A DNA stretch of 64,000 nucleotides from CALANV01 sp036381615 (GTDB taxonomy: Bacteria; Pseudomonadota; Alphaproteobacteria; CACIAM-22H2). Positions 34,784 to 43,996 of this stretch are shown here, one piece after another (the stretch's first letter is position 1; each line of letters opens with the position of its first letter). The position numbers and the translations under genes are program-made. Where the stretch lies: assembly GCA_036381615.1 (NCBI GenBank), contig DASVCL010000031.1, positions 47,032 through 111,031 on the forward strand. The letters are read 5' to 3'. The notes under the pieces were generated by a model. It was not told where the DNA came from, made no database searches, and saw only the letters and a program-made list of their open reading frames with translations.

Positions 34784-36091
34784 TCAGCGTGTTGCCATCA
34801 TTTTCTGTGGCAAATAGGTCACGATTTCGGGGAACACGGTGACAAGGCAGACGGCGACGACCATCAGGAGAAACAGCGGGAGGGCGGCGCGGGCGATATA
34901 GGTGATCTGGTGCCCGGTCATGCCCTGCAGCACGAACAGGTTGAACCCCACCGGTGGCGTGATCTGGGCCATTTCGACGACCAGGACGACGAAGATGCCG
35001 AACCAGACCAGATCGAGGCCGGCGCGCTCCACCGTCGGCAGCACGACCGCCATCGTCAGCACGACCATCGAGATGCCGTCGAGGAAGCAACCGAGGATGA
35101 TGTAGAAGACGGTCAGTGCCGCGATCAGCATCCACGGCGAGAGATTGAGCGAGTCGATCCATTCGGCAAGGGACCGTGGCAATCCGGTGAAGCCCATGGC
35201 GAGGGTCAGGAACGCCGCCCCCGCAAGGATGAGCGCGATCATGCACGACAGCCGCGTCGCCCCCATGAGCCCCTCGATGAAGCTCTTGCGGTCCAGCGTG
35301 CCCTGCATGGCCGAAATCGCCAGCGCCGCGACCACCCCGACCGCCGCCGCCTCGGTCGCGGTGGCGATGCCGGTGTAGATCGACCCCAACACGAGGGCGA
35401 TCAGCGTCACGGCCGGAATCAGGTGGCGCGCTGCATGGATGCGCTCTTCAAGTGACATTCGTATGTCCGAGCCGGGGATCCGATCCGGGTTGAGCAGGGC
35501 CCAGACGACGACATAACCCATGAAGAGCGCGGTGAGCAGCAGGCCGGGCAGCACGCCGGCGATGAAAAGCTGCGCGATCGAGACGTTCGCCGTCACGCCG
35601 TAGACGATCATGATGATCGACGGCGGGATGAGCAGGCCCAGCGTGCCGGCCCCGGCCAGCGTGCCGACCGTCAAGATTTCGGGATATCCGCGCTTGCGGA
35701 GTTCCGGAATCGTCATCTTGCCGATCGTGGCGCAGGTCGCCGCGGAGGAGCCGGAGATCGCCGCGAAGATGGTGCAGCCGATGACGTTGGTGTGCAGCAG
35801 ACGGCCCGGCAGGCCGGTCATCCACGGGGCAAGGCCGCGGAACATGTCCTCGGACAGCTTCGAGCGGAACAGGATTTCGCCCATCCAGATGAACAGCGGC
35901 AGCGCCGTGAGCGTCCAGCTCGAGCTCGCGCCCCAGATGGTCGTGACCATCGCGTCGCCGACGGGCCGGCTGGTGAACAGCTCCATGGCGACCCAACCCA
36001 CGCCCAACAGCGACAGGCCGATCCAGACCCCTGACCCCAGAAGGAAGAACAGCACCGCAAGGAAAACCAGGGTGAGTGTCAGGTGCTCCAT
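34784..36091 (-). CDS. dctM: TRAP transporter large permease DctM (operon 1)
   Basis: A 435-aa inner-membrane protein with about twelve hydrophobic segments; it forms the ion-coupled transport channel of a TRAP system. Signature stretches are LTALPLFIWMGEILFRS, SGSSAATCATIGKMTIPELR, IPPSIIMIVYGVTANVS and MAQITPPVGFNLFVLQG. The ATG at 36091 starts 8 bases after the dctQ stop. The transported solute is probably a carboxylate, and the neighbouring CaiB, citryl-CoA-lyase-like and SMP-30 genes may tell more. Confidence 0.95.
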   Translation of the reverse strand: MEHLTLTLVFLAVLFFLLGSGVWIGLSLLGVGWVAMELFTSRPVGDAMVTTIWGASSSWTLTALPLFIWMGEILFRSKLSEDMFRGLAPWMTGLPGRLLHTNVIGCTIFAAISGSSAATCATIGKMTIPELRKRGYPEILTVGTLAGAGTLGLLIPPSIIMIVYGVTANVSIAQLFIAGVLPGLLLTALFMGYVVVWALLNPDRIPGSDIRMSLEERIHAARHLIPAVTLIALVLGSIYTGIATATEAAAVGVVAALAISAMQGTLDRKSFIEGLMGATRLSCMIALILAGAAFLTLAMGFTGLPRSLAEWIDSLNLSPWMLIAALTVFYIILGCFLDGISMVVLTMAVVLPTVERAGLDLVWFGIFVVLVVEMAQITPPVGFNLFVLQGMTGHQITYIARAALPLFLLMVVAVCLVTVFPEIVTYLPQKMMATR

Positions 36092-36098
36092 GACGGCC

Positions 36099-36644
36099 CT
36101 ACTCGGTACGCTGGTCGGTGTCGACGCCGCCGGTGTCGATCGGATCACCGGCGAGAACGCGGACCAGCCGCTCGACGAAAGCGATGAACAGGACGCTGAC
36201 GCCCAGCGCCATCGCCGTCTCGGGAATCCACAGCGGGGTTGCGTCGTTCGACTGCGAGATGTCGTTGAAGGTATACGACCACCAGACCATCTTGATGCTG
36301 TAGAACGCGAACAGGCCGGAAAGCAGGGTGCCCACCCCAAGGCACCAGATCTCGAGCGCGCGCCGCGGCCCGCCCGTCAGCTTCTGCAGGATCAGCGTGA
36401 CGCGGATGTGGTCGCCGCGCCCGAATGCATAGGCAAGCGCGAGGAAAGACGCGGCAGCCATCGCGTACCCGGCATAGGCATCGACGCCGCGCACATAGAA
36501 TCCGAGGAGGCGCCCGATGATGCTGATCATGACCAGGACGAGAATCCCGATCATCGCCACGCCGGCAAGCGCGCCGCAGGCACGATAAAGATTGTTCAGG
36601 ATCGAACTCACATCTAACCCGAATGAAATCGGGGCCGGCGTCAT
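36099..36644 (-). CDS. dctQ: TRAP transporter small permease DctQ (operon 1)
   Basis: A 181-aa membrane protein with four hydrophobic helices and the small-permease pattern (AGVAMIGILVLVMISIIGRL, RGVDAYAGYAMAAASFLALA, GDHIRVTLI). It helps DctM assemble. The ATG at 36644 lies inside the loop of a strong hairpin (36629-36658); a TTG just before it at 36647 is also open. The gene sits between dctP and dctM with an 8-base gap to dctM. Confidence 0.9.
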   Translation of the reverse strand: MTPAPISFGLDVSSILNNLYRACGALAGVAMIGILVLVMISIIGRLLGFYVRGVDAYAGYAMAAASFLALAYAFGRGDHIRVTLILQKLTGGPRRALEIWCLGVGTLLSGLFAFYSIKMVWWSYTFNDISQSNDATPLWIPETAMALGVSVLFIAFVERLVRVLAGDPIDTGGVDTDQRTE

Positions 36645-36658
36645 CAAGCCGGCCCCGA
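36629..36658 (-). promoter_or_regulatory. Perfect hairpin at the dctP-dctQ junction with the dctQ start codon in its loop
   Basis: Inverted repeat of 11 bp (TCGGGGCCGGC / GCCGGCCCCGA) with an 8-nt loop. In the mRNA the loop reads TTGATGAC, so the dctQ start codon is in the loop and codons 2-6 are in the 3' arm. A possible site AGGAAG lies well upstream. It may stabilise the upstream dctP mRNA or restrain dctQ translation; this is inference. Confidence 0.55.
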
Positions 36659-36676
36659 CGGATCACATCTTCCTAA

Positions 36677-37651
36677 TCACATCTTTCTATAGGCGTCGAC
36701 GATCGCCTTGCCGTCGGCACCGGCCCGTTTGAGCCACTCTTCGGTCAGCGTCTCGCCGATCTTCTTGAAGCCGGTCGCAAGGGCCGGGCTCGGCTTCTCG
36801 ACCTTCATCCCGTTCTTGCGCAGCGCGTCGAGCGCGTCGTTCATCTCTGCCTTGCTCATCTCGATGCCGCGCGCCTCGGCCTTCGCGGCCGCGTCGCGGA
36901 GTGCTTTCTTGGTCGCATCGTCGAGCTTGTTGAAGGCCGCGCTGTTCACGAAGATCACGTTGTATGGCAGCCAAGCCTGCGTGTCGTAGAAGTGCGACAG
37001 GGACTCCCAGACCTTCGAGTCGCGCCCCGTGGACCCCGACGAGATGAACGAGTTGACGACGCCGGTCGCGAGCGCCTGGGCGAGTTCCGCCGCCTGGATG
37101 GTCACCGGCTGCGCGCCGACGAGTTCGGCGATACGGGCCGTGCCGGGATTGTAAGCCCGGAACTTGAGGCCCTTCATGTCCTCGATCTTGTTCAGGTCCT
37201 TGTTCGCGTAGATGCCTTGCGGCGGCCACGGCACCGCGTAGAGAAGCGTCAACCCCTGAGCGGCCAGCTTCTTCTCGATCACCGGCCGCGCGGCCTTCCA
37301 CAGCGCTGCCGATTCCTCGTAGCTGGTGACGAGGAACGGAACGACATCGACGCCGAACACGGCATCCTCGTTCTCCATGTTCGACATCAGCAGCTCGCCG
37401 ATCTGCGCCTGTCCGGTCTGAACGGCACGCTTGATCTCGGGCACCTTGAAGAGCGACGCCCCCGCATGGACACGGATGTCGAGTTTGCCGCCGGTCGCCT
37501 GGCGGACATCATCGGCGAACGCGACGAGATTCTTGGAATGGAAGTTGGACGCAGGATAGCCGGCCGGCAGATCCCACTTGGTTTGGGCCGATGCAGCGCC
37601 GGCCCACAGAGCGACCGCGCCCGCGAGAGCGAGCGAGACGAGCTTGTTCAT
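36677..37651 (-). CDS. dctP: TRAP solute-binding protein DctP (operon 1)
   Basis: A 324-aa periplasmic receptor with signal peptide (cleavage near ASAQ, residue 22). Family features are KWDLPAGYPASNFHSKNLVA, GQAQIGELLMSNMENEDAVF, the substrate-carboxylate arginine region LKFRAYNPGTARIAELVGAQ and the segment STGRDSKVWESLSHFYDTQA. It lies upstream of dctQM and downstream of the SMP-30 gene, with 215 bp in between; an intercistronic hairpin follows its stop codon. It is only distantly similar to the dctP of operon 2. Ligand unknown. Confidence 0.93.
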   Translation of the reverse strand: MNKLVSLALAGAVALWAGAASAQTKWDLPAGYPASNFHSKNLVAFADDVRQATGGKLDIRVHAGASLFKVPEIKRAVQTGQAQIGELLMSNMENEDAVFGVDVVPFLVTSYEESAALWKAARPVIEKKLAAQGLTLLYAVPWPPQGIYANKDLNKIEDMKGLKFRAYNPGTARIAELVGAQPVTIQAAELAQALATGVVNSFISSGSTGRDSKVWESLSHFYDTQAWLPYNVIFVNSAAFNKLDDATKKALRDAAAKAEARGIEMSKAEMNDALDALRKNGMKVEKPSPALATGFKKIGETLTEEWLKRAGADGKAIVDAYRKM

Positions 37652-37866
37652 AGCCTTCCCCGCGTTGAGGTTTGTGGGTTGTCAAGAGGCCCGTATGCTG
37701 GCGGACCAGGCAACGGGGGTCAAGAAAGTTCGCGAATCCCTGGACATGCTCAGGGACGGGCGGAATCGAGCGCGCGGCAGCCCCCACCCTTGAGGTTGAG
37801 CCCTGCCGGATCGGCCCCGGACACCGGCCGCAGCGGATCGTTTCACGACGCCTCGGCACATGGGAG

Positions 37867-38784
37867 TCACGCGTGCGAGAACATCCGGCGCCCGGCCACC
37901 GGCATCTCGCAGCAGAGAATGCAGCCGGTCGCCGAGTCGGTGATGAACAACGACCTGCCGTCCGGCCCGCCAAAGGCGACGTTCGTCCCGTACTTGTCCT
38001 CGGGCAGCTCGGCAAGATGGGTCGGCCGCCCGCGCCGGTCGAAGCGCCAGACGCCGATCCCCAAATGCGCGACGACAATTCCGCCCTCGATATCGACCGC
38101 CAGGCCGTCCGGCCCGGCAAGCCCGCCCGAGAGCTGGATCCATGCCCCCGCCTTGGAGATGCCGCCGTCGAGCATGATCGGCAGCCGCCAGACGGCATTG
38201 GCGCGCGTAACCGCGACGTAGATCTGATCCTCGGCCGGACTCAGGACGATTCCGTTCGGGCTGGGAACCGTATCGATCAGAAGCTCCGGCGTGCCGCCCT
38301 CGCGCAACCGATAGACGCGTCCGGTCGGATCGTGCAGGCCGGTCTGACCCTGGTCGGTGAAATAGAGATCGCCGTTGCTCGCGAACACGAGGTCGTTCAC
38401 GCCCTTGAAGCTCTCCGACCGGCGCGTCTCGACGAGGGGCGTCACCTTGCCGCTGGCCGGGTCGAGCAGCATGAGTCCCCGCTTGTAGTCGGCGATGAAG
38501 ATGCGGCCATCCCGGTGGATCTTGAGACCATTGGGCCACCCGTCATATTCGGTCACGAGCGTCCACGTCCCGTCCGGCGAGATGCGGAATATGCGCCCGA
38601 ACGGAATGTCGGTCACATAGAGATTGCCCGCCCGGTCGAAGCTCGGTCCTTCGAGGAACGAGTCGACGGCATTGCCGCCCCGGTTCGCATCGGCCCAGGC
38701 GGTGCGGACCTTGCGCCGGAACTTGTCAGGCAGCCGCGAGAAGATGCTGACCGGCAACCGCGCCGGCGGCGGATAAAGTCCCAT
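37867..38784 (-). CDS. SMP-30/gluconolactonase-family lactonase
   Basis: A 305-aa six-bladed beta-propeller with the metal-dependent lactonase sites. Metal ligands can be assigned to Glu in LEGPSFDRAGNLYVTD, Asn in VPSPNGIVLSP and Asp in GPDGLAVDIEGGI. Family members hydrolyse sugar or acyl lactones. No signal peptide. It lies between the citryl-CoA-lyase-like gene and dctP on the same strand, suggesting it acts on a lactone formed by the imported or derived organic acid. Substrate is inferred from context only. Confidence 0.83.
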   Translation of the reverse strand: MGLYPPPARLPVSIFSRLPDKFRRKVRTAWADANRGGNAVDSFLEGPSFDRAGNLYVTDIPFGRIFRISPDGTWTLVTEYDGWPNGLKIHRDGRIFIADYKRGLMLLDPASGKVTPLVETRRSESFKGVNDLVFASNGDLYFTDQGQTGLHDPTGRVYRLREGGTPELLIDTVPSPNGIVLSPAEDQIYVAVTRANAVWRLPIMLDGGISKAGAWIQLSGGLAGPDGLAVDIEGGIVVAHLGIGVWRFDRRGRPTHLAELPEDKYGTNVAFGGPDGRSLFITDSATGCILCCEMPVAGRRMFSHA

Positions 38785-38810
38785 GCGTCATCCCCCCGGG
38801 CCGAGCGAGC

Positions 38811-39644
38811 CTAACCGTTTCCTTCCGGATCGACGTCGCGCGGCCCCTTGCCAACGTAGCTGTAGAGAAAATCGGGCGGGATCGGCCCCTTGTTGCGGCC
38901 GCCCTGCCCGTGCTGTTCCCACGCGTGCGCAAGTATGCCCACCGCACGCGACAGGATGAACAGGCCGCGTCCGAGTTTCGGTGCGAAGCCGAGCTCGGAG
39001 AAGACGACCGCGGCACTGCCGTCGATGTTTATGGTCAGATGCCTGCCGGCCCGGACCGCGAGCGCATCTTCCACCGCACGTCCGATGGCGGCGAAGCGTC
39101 CGGAGACGGTCCCCGCCCGGGCGGCGGCGTCGACGAGGGCGAGCAGGCGGGGTCCGCGCGGATCGACCGGATGAAAGCGGTGGCCGAAGCCGGGAACGTA
39201 CTTGCCGTGCTCGGCCTGAAAGCGATCAAGGGCCTGCGCCACCGCCGCCGCGAGGAGGCTGCCGCCCTGCACGGCGGCATCGATTGCGGCGAACAGTTTC
39301 ATCGCCTGCTCGCCGGCGCCGCCATGCACGTCGCCGAGTACGTTGATCGCCGACGCCATCGCGTTGTTGATGCCGACGCCGCAGGTCATCGCCATCCGCG
39401 CGATGGCGATCGAAGGTGCCTGCGGCCCATGGTCCACCGCCGCGACCAGCGCGGCGCCGAGGAGATCGGCCTTGGCCTTGCTGGGAATCTCACCCCGCAG
39501 CATCAGCCAGATCATCTGCGGAAAGTCGACGTTGCCGATCAGCTGCTCGATCGGATAGCCGCGGATGCGGATCCTGCCGGGCTCGACGTCGATGATCTCG
39601 GTGCGCCACCAGTTGCGCGCGGCCTCGCGCGACGGATCGCTCAT
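38811..39644 (-). CDS. Citrate-synthase-family protein, probable citryl-CoA lyase
   Basis: A 277-aa stand-alone citrate-synthase-fold protein, far shorter than citrate synthase (about 430 aa) and of the length of citryl-CoA lyases. The active-site residues of the fold are present: His in LGDVHGGAGEQA, His in YVPGFGHRFHPVDPRGPRLL and Asp in INIDGSAAV. Citryl-CoA lyase cleaves citryl-CoA to acetyl-CoA and oxaloacetate. The ATG at 39644 overlaps the end of the CaiB gene (ATGA). With CaiB it could activate and cleave citrate or a related acid. Confidence 0.78.
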   Translation of the reverse strand: MSDPSREAARNWWRTEIIDVEPGRIRIRGYPIEQLIGNVDFPQMIWLMLRGEIPSKAKADLLGAALVAAVDHGPQAPSIAIARMAMTCGVGINNAMASAINVLGDVHGGAGEQAMKLFAAIDAAVQGGSLLAAAVAQALDRFQAEHGKYVPGFGHRFHPVDPRGPRLLALVDAAARAGTVSGRFAAIGRAVEDALAVRAGRHLTINIDGSAAVVFSELGFAPKLGRGLFILSRAVGILAHAWEQHGQGGRNKGPIPPDFLYSYVGKGPRDVDPEGNG

Positions 39645-40843
39645 ATCGCTCCCTCCTCGCGCAGCCGTGCGATCTCGGCCGCGTCGCACCCGATCTCGCG
39701 CAGGACCGACTCGGTGTCCGCCCCCAAGGCCGGCGGCGGCGCGGATACCGCCGGCCTGCCGTCCGACAGCCTGAAACCGCCCCGCACGACGGTGACCGGC
39801 CGATCGACGCCGGGCACCGCCGCGAAATGCTGCAGCAGATCGCGATGGCGAACCTGCGGATGCTCCAGCACCTCGGGCACCGACAGGATCCGGCCGGCCG
39901 GCACGCCGTTCGCATTGAACAGCGCCTCCCAGGCGGCGGCACCCCGCCCCGCCAGGGCCTTCTCCAGTTCGTCGCGGAGCGCATATCTGTTCCTCTTTCG
40001 CGCTTCGCGCTCGGCAAACCGCCGATCGGCCGCAAGCTCCGGCCGGCCGACGAGGCGGCAGAGCGTCTCGAACTGTTCCTGCTTGTTGGCCGCGATATTG
40101 AGAAACCCGTCACCGGTTCGGAACGTGCCGGACGGGCTGGCCGTCATGTTCTCGTTGCCCATCGGCTTCGGCGGCACGCCGGCAATCAGCCAGTTCGAGA
40201 CCGCCCAACCCAGCGTCACCAGCGTTGCCTCCAGCATCGAAACGTCGATGTACTGGCCGGTGCCGCTGACCTGCTTGCCGTAGAGTGCGCTCGCGATCGC
40301 GAACGCCGCCGTGATCCCCCCGACGGTGTCGCAGACGGGATAACCGACGCGCAGCGGCGCGCTCGTTTCGTCGCCCGTCACGCTCATCACGCCCGACATA
40401 CCCTGGACGATCTGGTCATAGGCCGGATTGTCGCGCAACGGGCCATTCTGGCCGAATCCCGAGATCGCGCAGTAGATGAGATCGGGCTTCTCCGCCCGCA
40501 ATGAGGCGTATCCGACACCCAGCCGGTCCATGACGCCGGGACGAAAATTCTCGAGCACGACATCCGCGGTCCTGACGAGACGCAGGAACACGTCGCGCCC
40601 ACTCCTGGACTTCAGGTTCAGGGTAACGGATTTCTTGCCGGCGTTCTGCGCCAGAAACGACGCACCCATCAGGCGGCGGTTGAGGTCCGGATCGGCGCCG
40701 AGCTGTCGGGCAAGATCGCCCGTCCCGGGCACTTCGATCTTGATCACCTCGGCGCCCATCAGCGCGAGCTGGTAGCCGCAGAACGGGCCGGCAAGAACGT
40801 TGGTGAGATCGAGGACCCGAACGCCTTGGAGCGGCAGCGACAC
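39641..40843 (-). CDS. CaiB/BaiF family CoA transferase (cluster 1)
   Basis: A 400-aa class III CoA transferase beginning at GTG 40843 with LPLQGVRVLDLTNVLAGPFC. The nucleophilic Asp lies in LRVGYPVCDTVGGITAAF. Motifs NAGKKSVTLNLKS and DVVLENFRPGVMDRLG are normal for the family. It would move CoA from one carboxylate to another. Its final bases overlap the citryl-CoA-lyase-like gene, and SMP-30 and TRAP genes follow. This makes it the first gene of a likely five-to-six gene operon. The substrate is not predictable. Confidence 0.88.
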   Translation of the reverse strand: MSLPLQGVRVLDLTNVLAGPFCGYQLALMGAEVIKIEVPGTGDLARQLGADPDLNRRLMGASFLAQNAGKKSVTLNLKSRSGRDVFLRLVRTADVVLENFRPGVMDRLGVGYASLRAEKPDLIYCAISGFGQNGPLRDNPAYDQIVQGMSGVMSVTGDETSAPLRVGYPVCDTVGGITAAFAIASALYGKQVSGTGQYIDVSMLEATLVTLGWAVSNWLIAGVPPKPMGNENMTASPSGTFRTGDGFLNIAANKQEQFETLCRLVGRPELAADRRFAEREARKRNRYALRDELEKALAGRGAAAWEALFNANGVPAGRILSVPEVLEHPQVRHRDLLQHFAAVPGVDRPVTVVRGGFRLSDGRPAVSAPPPALGADTESVLREIGCDAAEIARLREEGAI

Positions 40844-40992
40844 CGTCAGCTCCCGAGGTTGCAGAAACCGCCGCGCGCGGCGTGGAAGACCTGTAGGGCC
40901 CGGTGCGACGTGCGAGGCCGCCGCCGCAAGCGCATGCGATCGGCAGAATAGGTCCCGTCTTCCCGCGGGTCAAAAGCAATGCGGGTCCGGGC

Positions 40993-42816
40993 TCAGGCGG
41001 CCGTCGACACGCGCTCTCTCGGCAATCGGAACGAGACCGTGGTCCCTCTCCCGGGCTCGCTCTCGACGACCAGCTGTCCGCCATGCAGCTCGACGAGCGC
41101 CTTGGCCAGGGGCAACCCGAGTCCGGTGCCCTCATAGCGCCGGTTGAGACGGCCATCGATCTGGCGGAACGGCTCAAGTGCGATCGGGATGTCCTCGGGG
41201 CTCATTCCAATACCGGTGTCCTCGACCCTGATCTCGATATCGCCCGTCGGCACGAGGCGGGCCGATATGGTCACGCGGCCGCCCGCGGGCGTGAACTTCA
41301 CGGCGTTGGACAGGAGATTGAGAAGGGCCTGTTTCAGCCGCAGCTCATCGACGCGCACGGTGGGCAGATCGGGCGCGATTTCCGTCAAAACATGAACCCC
41401 GCCCTCACTTGCCCTGGTGCCCAGAAGCCGCACGGAGCTGCGCACGATCTCACCCAGATCGGCCGGGGCCTCATGCAGCTTGAGACGACCATGCTCGATC
41501 TTGGAGAGGTCGAGAATATCGTTGATCAGGTCGAGAAGGTGCTGCCCCGAACGATGGATATCGACTCCGTACTCCCGGTACTTCGGATGAAGCGGCCCGA
41601 TCATCGCATTCGCGATGATTTCCGAAAATCCGATGATGGCATTGAGCGGCGTGCGGAGTTCGTGGCTCATGGTGGCAAGGAACTGCGACTTGGTCCGGCT
41701 CGCCATTTCAGCCGCGTCCTTGGCGTGCCGCAGCTCTGCCTCGCGACGCTCCTGATCGGTGATGTCGGTGAACGAGATCACGCGCCCGCCGTCCGGAAGC
41801 GGCTGCTGCACGGCCTCGATCAGCCGTCCGGTCCTCAGGCGCTGATGAAATGTCCGGGGTTCCGTCGCGGCGGCGATGAGCAGCCGTTCGGCGATCACCG
41901 ACTCGGCCGTGCTCTCGGCGTAATTGCCGCAGGCGATGCTGAGCCGCATCACATCGGCCAGGCTCATTCCGGCGCGGAGCGCACCCGCGGGAATGCCGAA
42001 CATTTGCGGGTAGCGCCTGTTCCAGACCTGGAGGCGCATGGCCGCATCGTAGAAGGCGAGCCCGTGGCGCGTGTTCTCGATCGCGATGTCGAAGGCTGCG
42101 TTCCGCTCGGCCAGCCGCCGGTTCAGGGTGGCGAGCGCCGCAGCGGCGCGTTGGCGCTCGGCGGACTGACGGACGACGAGTGCGATCGACATCAGCACAA
42201 GCGCCGCCACGAGCACGATCACGCCGATGAGTCCGGCGCGGAACCGCTCCAGGTCCTGTCCCTGCCTCGCCAGCAGCTCGATGGCGCTTGCCTGGGCATC
42301 CGCGAGATGCGCGCGGACGGCCTGCGTCGCCTCGTCGATGCGGCGACCGGCGAGCGCGAGCACGATCGGCGTCATCGGTGACGCATTCGCGCCGACGCCC
42401 TGCTCGAGCCACCGGCGCACATCGATGAGCGCCGGATTGGCAATCGCGTGGACTGCCGATGCACCGACCAGATTGTCGAAGTTGTAGGTCTGCCGCATGG
42501 AGGCAAGGCGCTGCTCGGCCTCGCCAAGACGCTCCATGACCCGGCGGCGGGCCGAGTCGGAGGGCGCCAGCCGGGCGCCGTGCAGCTCGAAGCGAAGCTC
42601 GGCGAGAGCTTCGGCGACGGCGACGATCTCGCGCTCCTGGGCCAAGACGGCAGCAGGCAGACCGGCCTGCACCGAACGCACCGTGTCCTGGACATACCAG
42701 ACGACAGCGCTGGCGACGATCAGCACGCCCGCGCACAGCAGGAGCGGTAGCGGGCGCGCCAACCGCGCGCGCAAGCTCCTGGACTCAGGGGACGTCCCGG
42801 ACGGTTCGACGCGCAC
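40993..42816 (-). CDS. Membrane sensor histidine kinase with PAS domain
   Basis: A 607-aa kinase starting at GTG 42816. Two helices (about 22-42 and 194-216) flank a periplasmic domain of about 150 residues that is entirely helical. A PAS domain spans about 235-355. The HisKA site is MSHELRTPLNA with His385. The ATPase N-box is NLLSNAVKFTP (Asn504) and the G-boxes are DTGIGM and GTGLGLPLA. It lies six bases after a TAXI receptor gene. No receiver domain or adjacent response regulator is seen. Confidence 0.9.
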   Translation of the reverse strand: MRVEPSGTSPESRSLRARLARPLPLLLCAGVLIVASAVVWYVQDTVRSVQAGLPAAVLAQEREIVAVAEALAELRFELHGARLAPSDSARRRVMERLGEAEQRLASMRQTYNFDNLVGASAVHAIANPALIDVRRWLEQGVGANASPMTPIVLALAGRRIDEATQAVRAHLADAQASAIELLARQGQDLERFRAGLIGVIVLVAALVLMSIALVVRQSAERQRAAAALATLNRRLAERNAAFDIAIENTRHGLAFYDAAMRLQVWNRRYPQMFGIPAGALRAGMSLADVMRLSIACGNYAESTAESVIAERLLIAAATEPRTFHQRLRTGRLIEAVQQPLPDGGRVISFTDITDQERREAELRHAKDAAEMASRTKSQFLATMSHELRTPLNAIIGFSEIIANAMIGPLHPKYREYGVDIHRSGQHLLDLINDILDLSKIEHGRLKLHEAPADLGEIVRSSVRLLGTRASEGGVHVLTEIAPDLPTVRVDELRLKQALLNLLSNAVKFTPAGGRVTISARLVPTGDIEIRVEDTGIGMSPEDIPIALEPFRQIDGRLNRRYEGTGLGLPLAKALVELHGGQLVVESEPGRGTTVSFRLPRERVSTAA

Positions 42817-42822
42817 GGGTCG

Positions 42823-43824
42823 TTACCGGCTCAGCAGTCCGGCCTCTCGATAAAAACGCTCCGCGCCCGGATGAAGCGGAATCGAGATGCCTTGCAGTGC
42901 ATTGTCGAGCCGGATCTCTCGCCCCTTGGGATGGCCGCCATCAAGCAGACGGCGCATCCGCTCCGACCAGAGCGCGCGGGTGATTTCGTATCCGAGATGC
43001 TCGTCGAGGTCGGCCCGGACGATCAGTTGCGCGCCGACGCCGATGGTGGGCGTATCCGGGACGCCGGGATAGAGCCCGGCGCGGATGATCACCCGGCTGT
43101 AGAAAGGGAGCCGGTGCAGGAGCCGTTCGGCCGCCGGGCCATCGACCGGAAGGAGCGCGAAGGAGAGGCGCGGCGACGCTTCTCTCAACGTCGCAACCGG
43201 CGCCCCCGCAACGATGAAAAAGCCGTCGAGGCGGCCTTCCAACATGCGCGCGACGGCGAGGTCCGGCTTGACATATTCAGGCGACAGGTCCGCCTCGGCC
43301 AAACCGAAGCTGCGCAGCACCTCGCGGGCGTCGTCGAGCGTACCGGAGCCGGGTTCGTCGAGCGACATACGCCGGTCCTTAAGATCGCTGATCGACGATA
43401 TGCCTGCATCGGCACGGACCACGACATGCAGGCTCTCCAAGTAGAGAGTCGCGATTGCCCGGAGATCACGCGCCGGCTCGCGCTTCTCGAACCGCGCCCG
43501 CGCATTGTACGCCCAATCGACGACGTTGCTTTGGGCAAAGGCCATTTCGATCGAGCGTGTCCGCAGCCCCTCGATGTTGGCGACCGAGCCGTTCGAGACC
43601 TGAGCCACGGCCAGGACTCCGGGAATCCCGCAGCGGGGAGCACCAGCGCACGCGCCCGGCGCCGTGCTGTCGGACAGGCCTGCTGCGATCAGCGACCCGA
43701 TCGGATAATACGTACCCCCGACGCCACCGGTGCCCAAACGGAGCACCGTGGGTTCCGCTGCCAGTCCGTCGGCCAGCATCGTGAAGCCCAGCGGAGCCAA
43801 AAACGCGACGATGCCACGCGCCAT
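42823..43824 (-). CDS. TAXI-family TRAP solute receptor (paired with a kinase)
   Basis: A 333-aa exported receptor (signal peptide 1-23). Core motifs are LRLGTGGVGGTYYPIGSLIA, RCGIPGVLAVAQVSNGSVAN, RDLRAIATLYLESLHVVVRA and LRLG. The paralogue at 33639-34667 shares the order of these blocks and the Cys-x-IPG... loop. It has no permease nearby. Its stop is six bases ahead of the sensor kinase GTG, which suggests the receptor hands a ligand signal to the kinase rather than a transporter. This is inference from the gene order. Confidence 0.86.
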   Translation of the reverse strand: MARGIVAFLAPLGFTMLADGLAAEPTVLRLGTGGVGGTYYPIGSLIAAGLSDSTAPGACAGAPRCGIPGVLAVAQVSNGSVANIEGLRTRSIEMAFAQSNVVDWAYNARARFEKREPARDLRAIATLYLESLHVVVRADAGISSISDLKDRRMSLDEPGSGTLDDAREVLRSFGLAEADLSPEYVKPDLAVARMLEGRLDGFFIVAGAPVATLREASPRLSFALLPVDGPAAERLLHRLPFYSRVIIRAGLYPGVPDTPTIGVGAQLIVRADLDEHLGYEITRALWSERMRRLLDGGHPKGREIRLDNALQGISIPLHPGAERFYREAGLLSR

Positions 43825-43996
43825 GTTTGATCCCTTGCCGGAGCGATCCCAGCGCTCTATTGCCGATCGACCCTGGTCACCCTATCGACAACCTTGAATT
43901 TTACGATGCGATCGTGAACAGACTCTTAGCGATATCGGGCCATCCTGCAGGCCGCCGCGCCTCCCGTCTGCGCGAGGCCGGTCGAACCCGGGTCGG

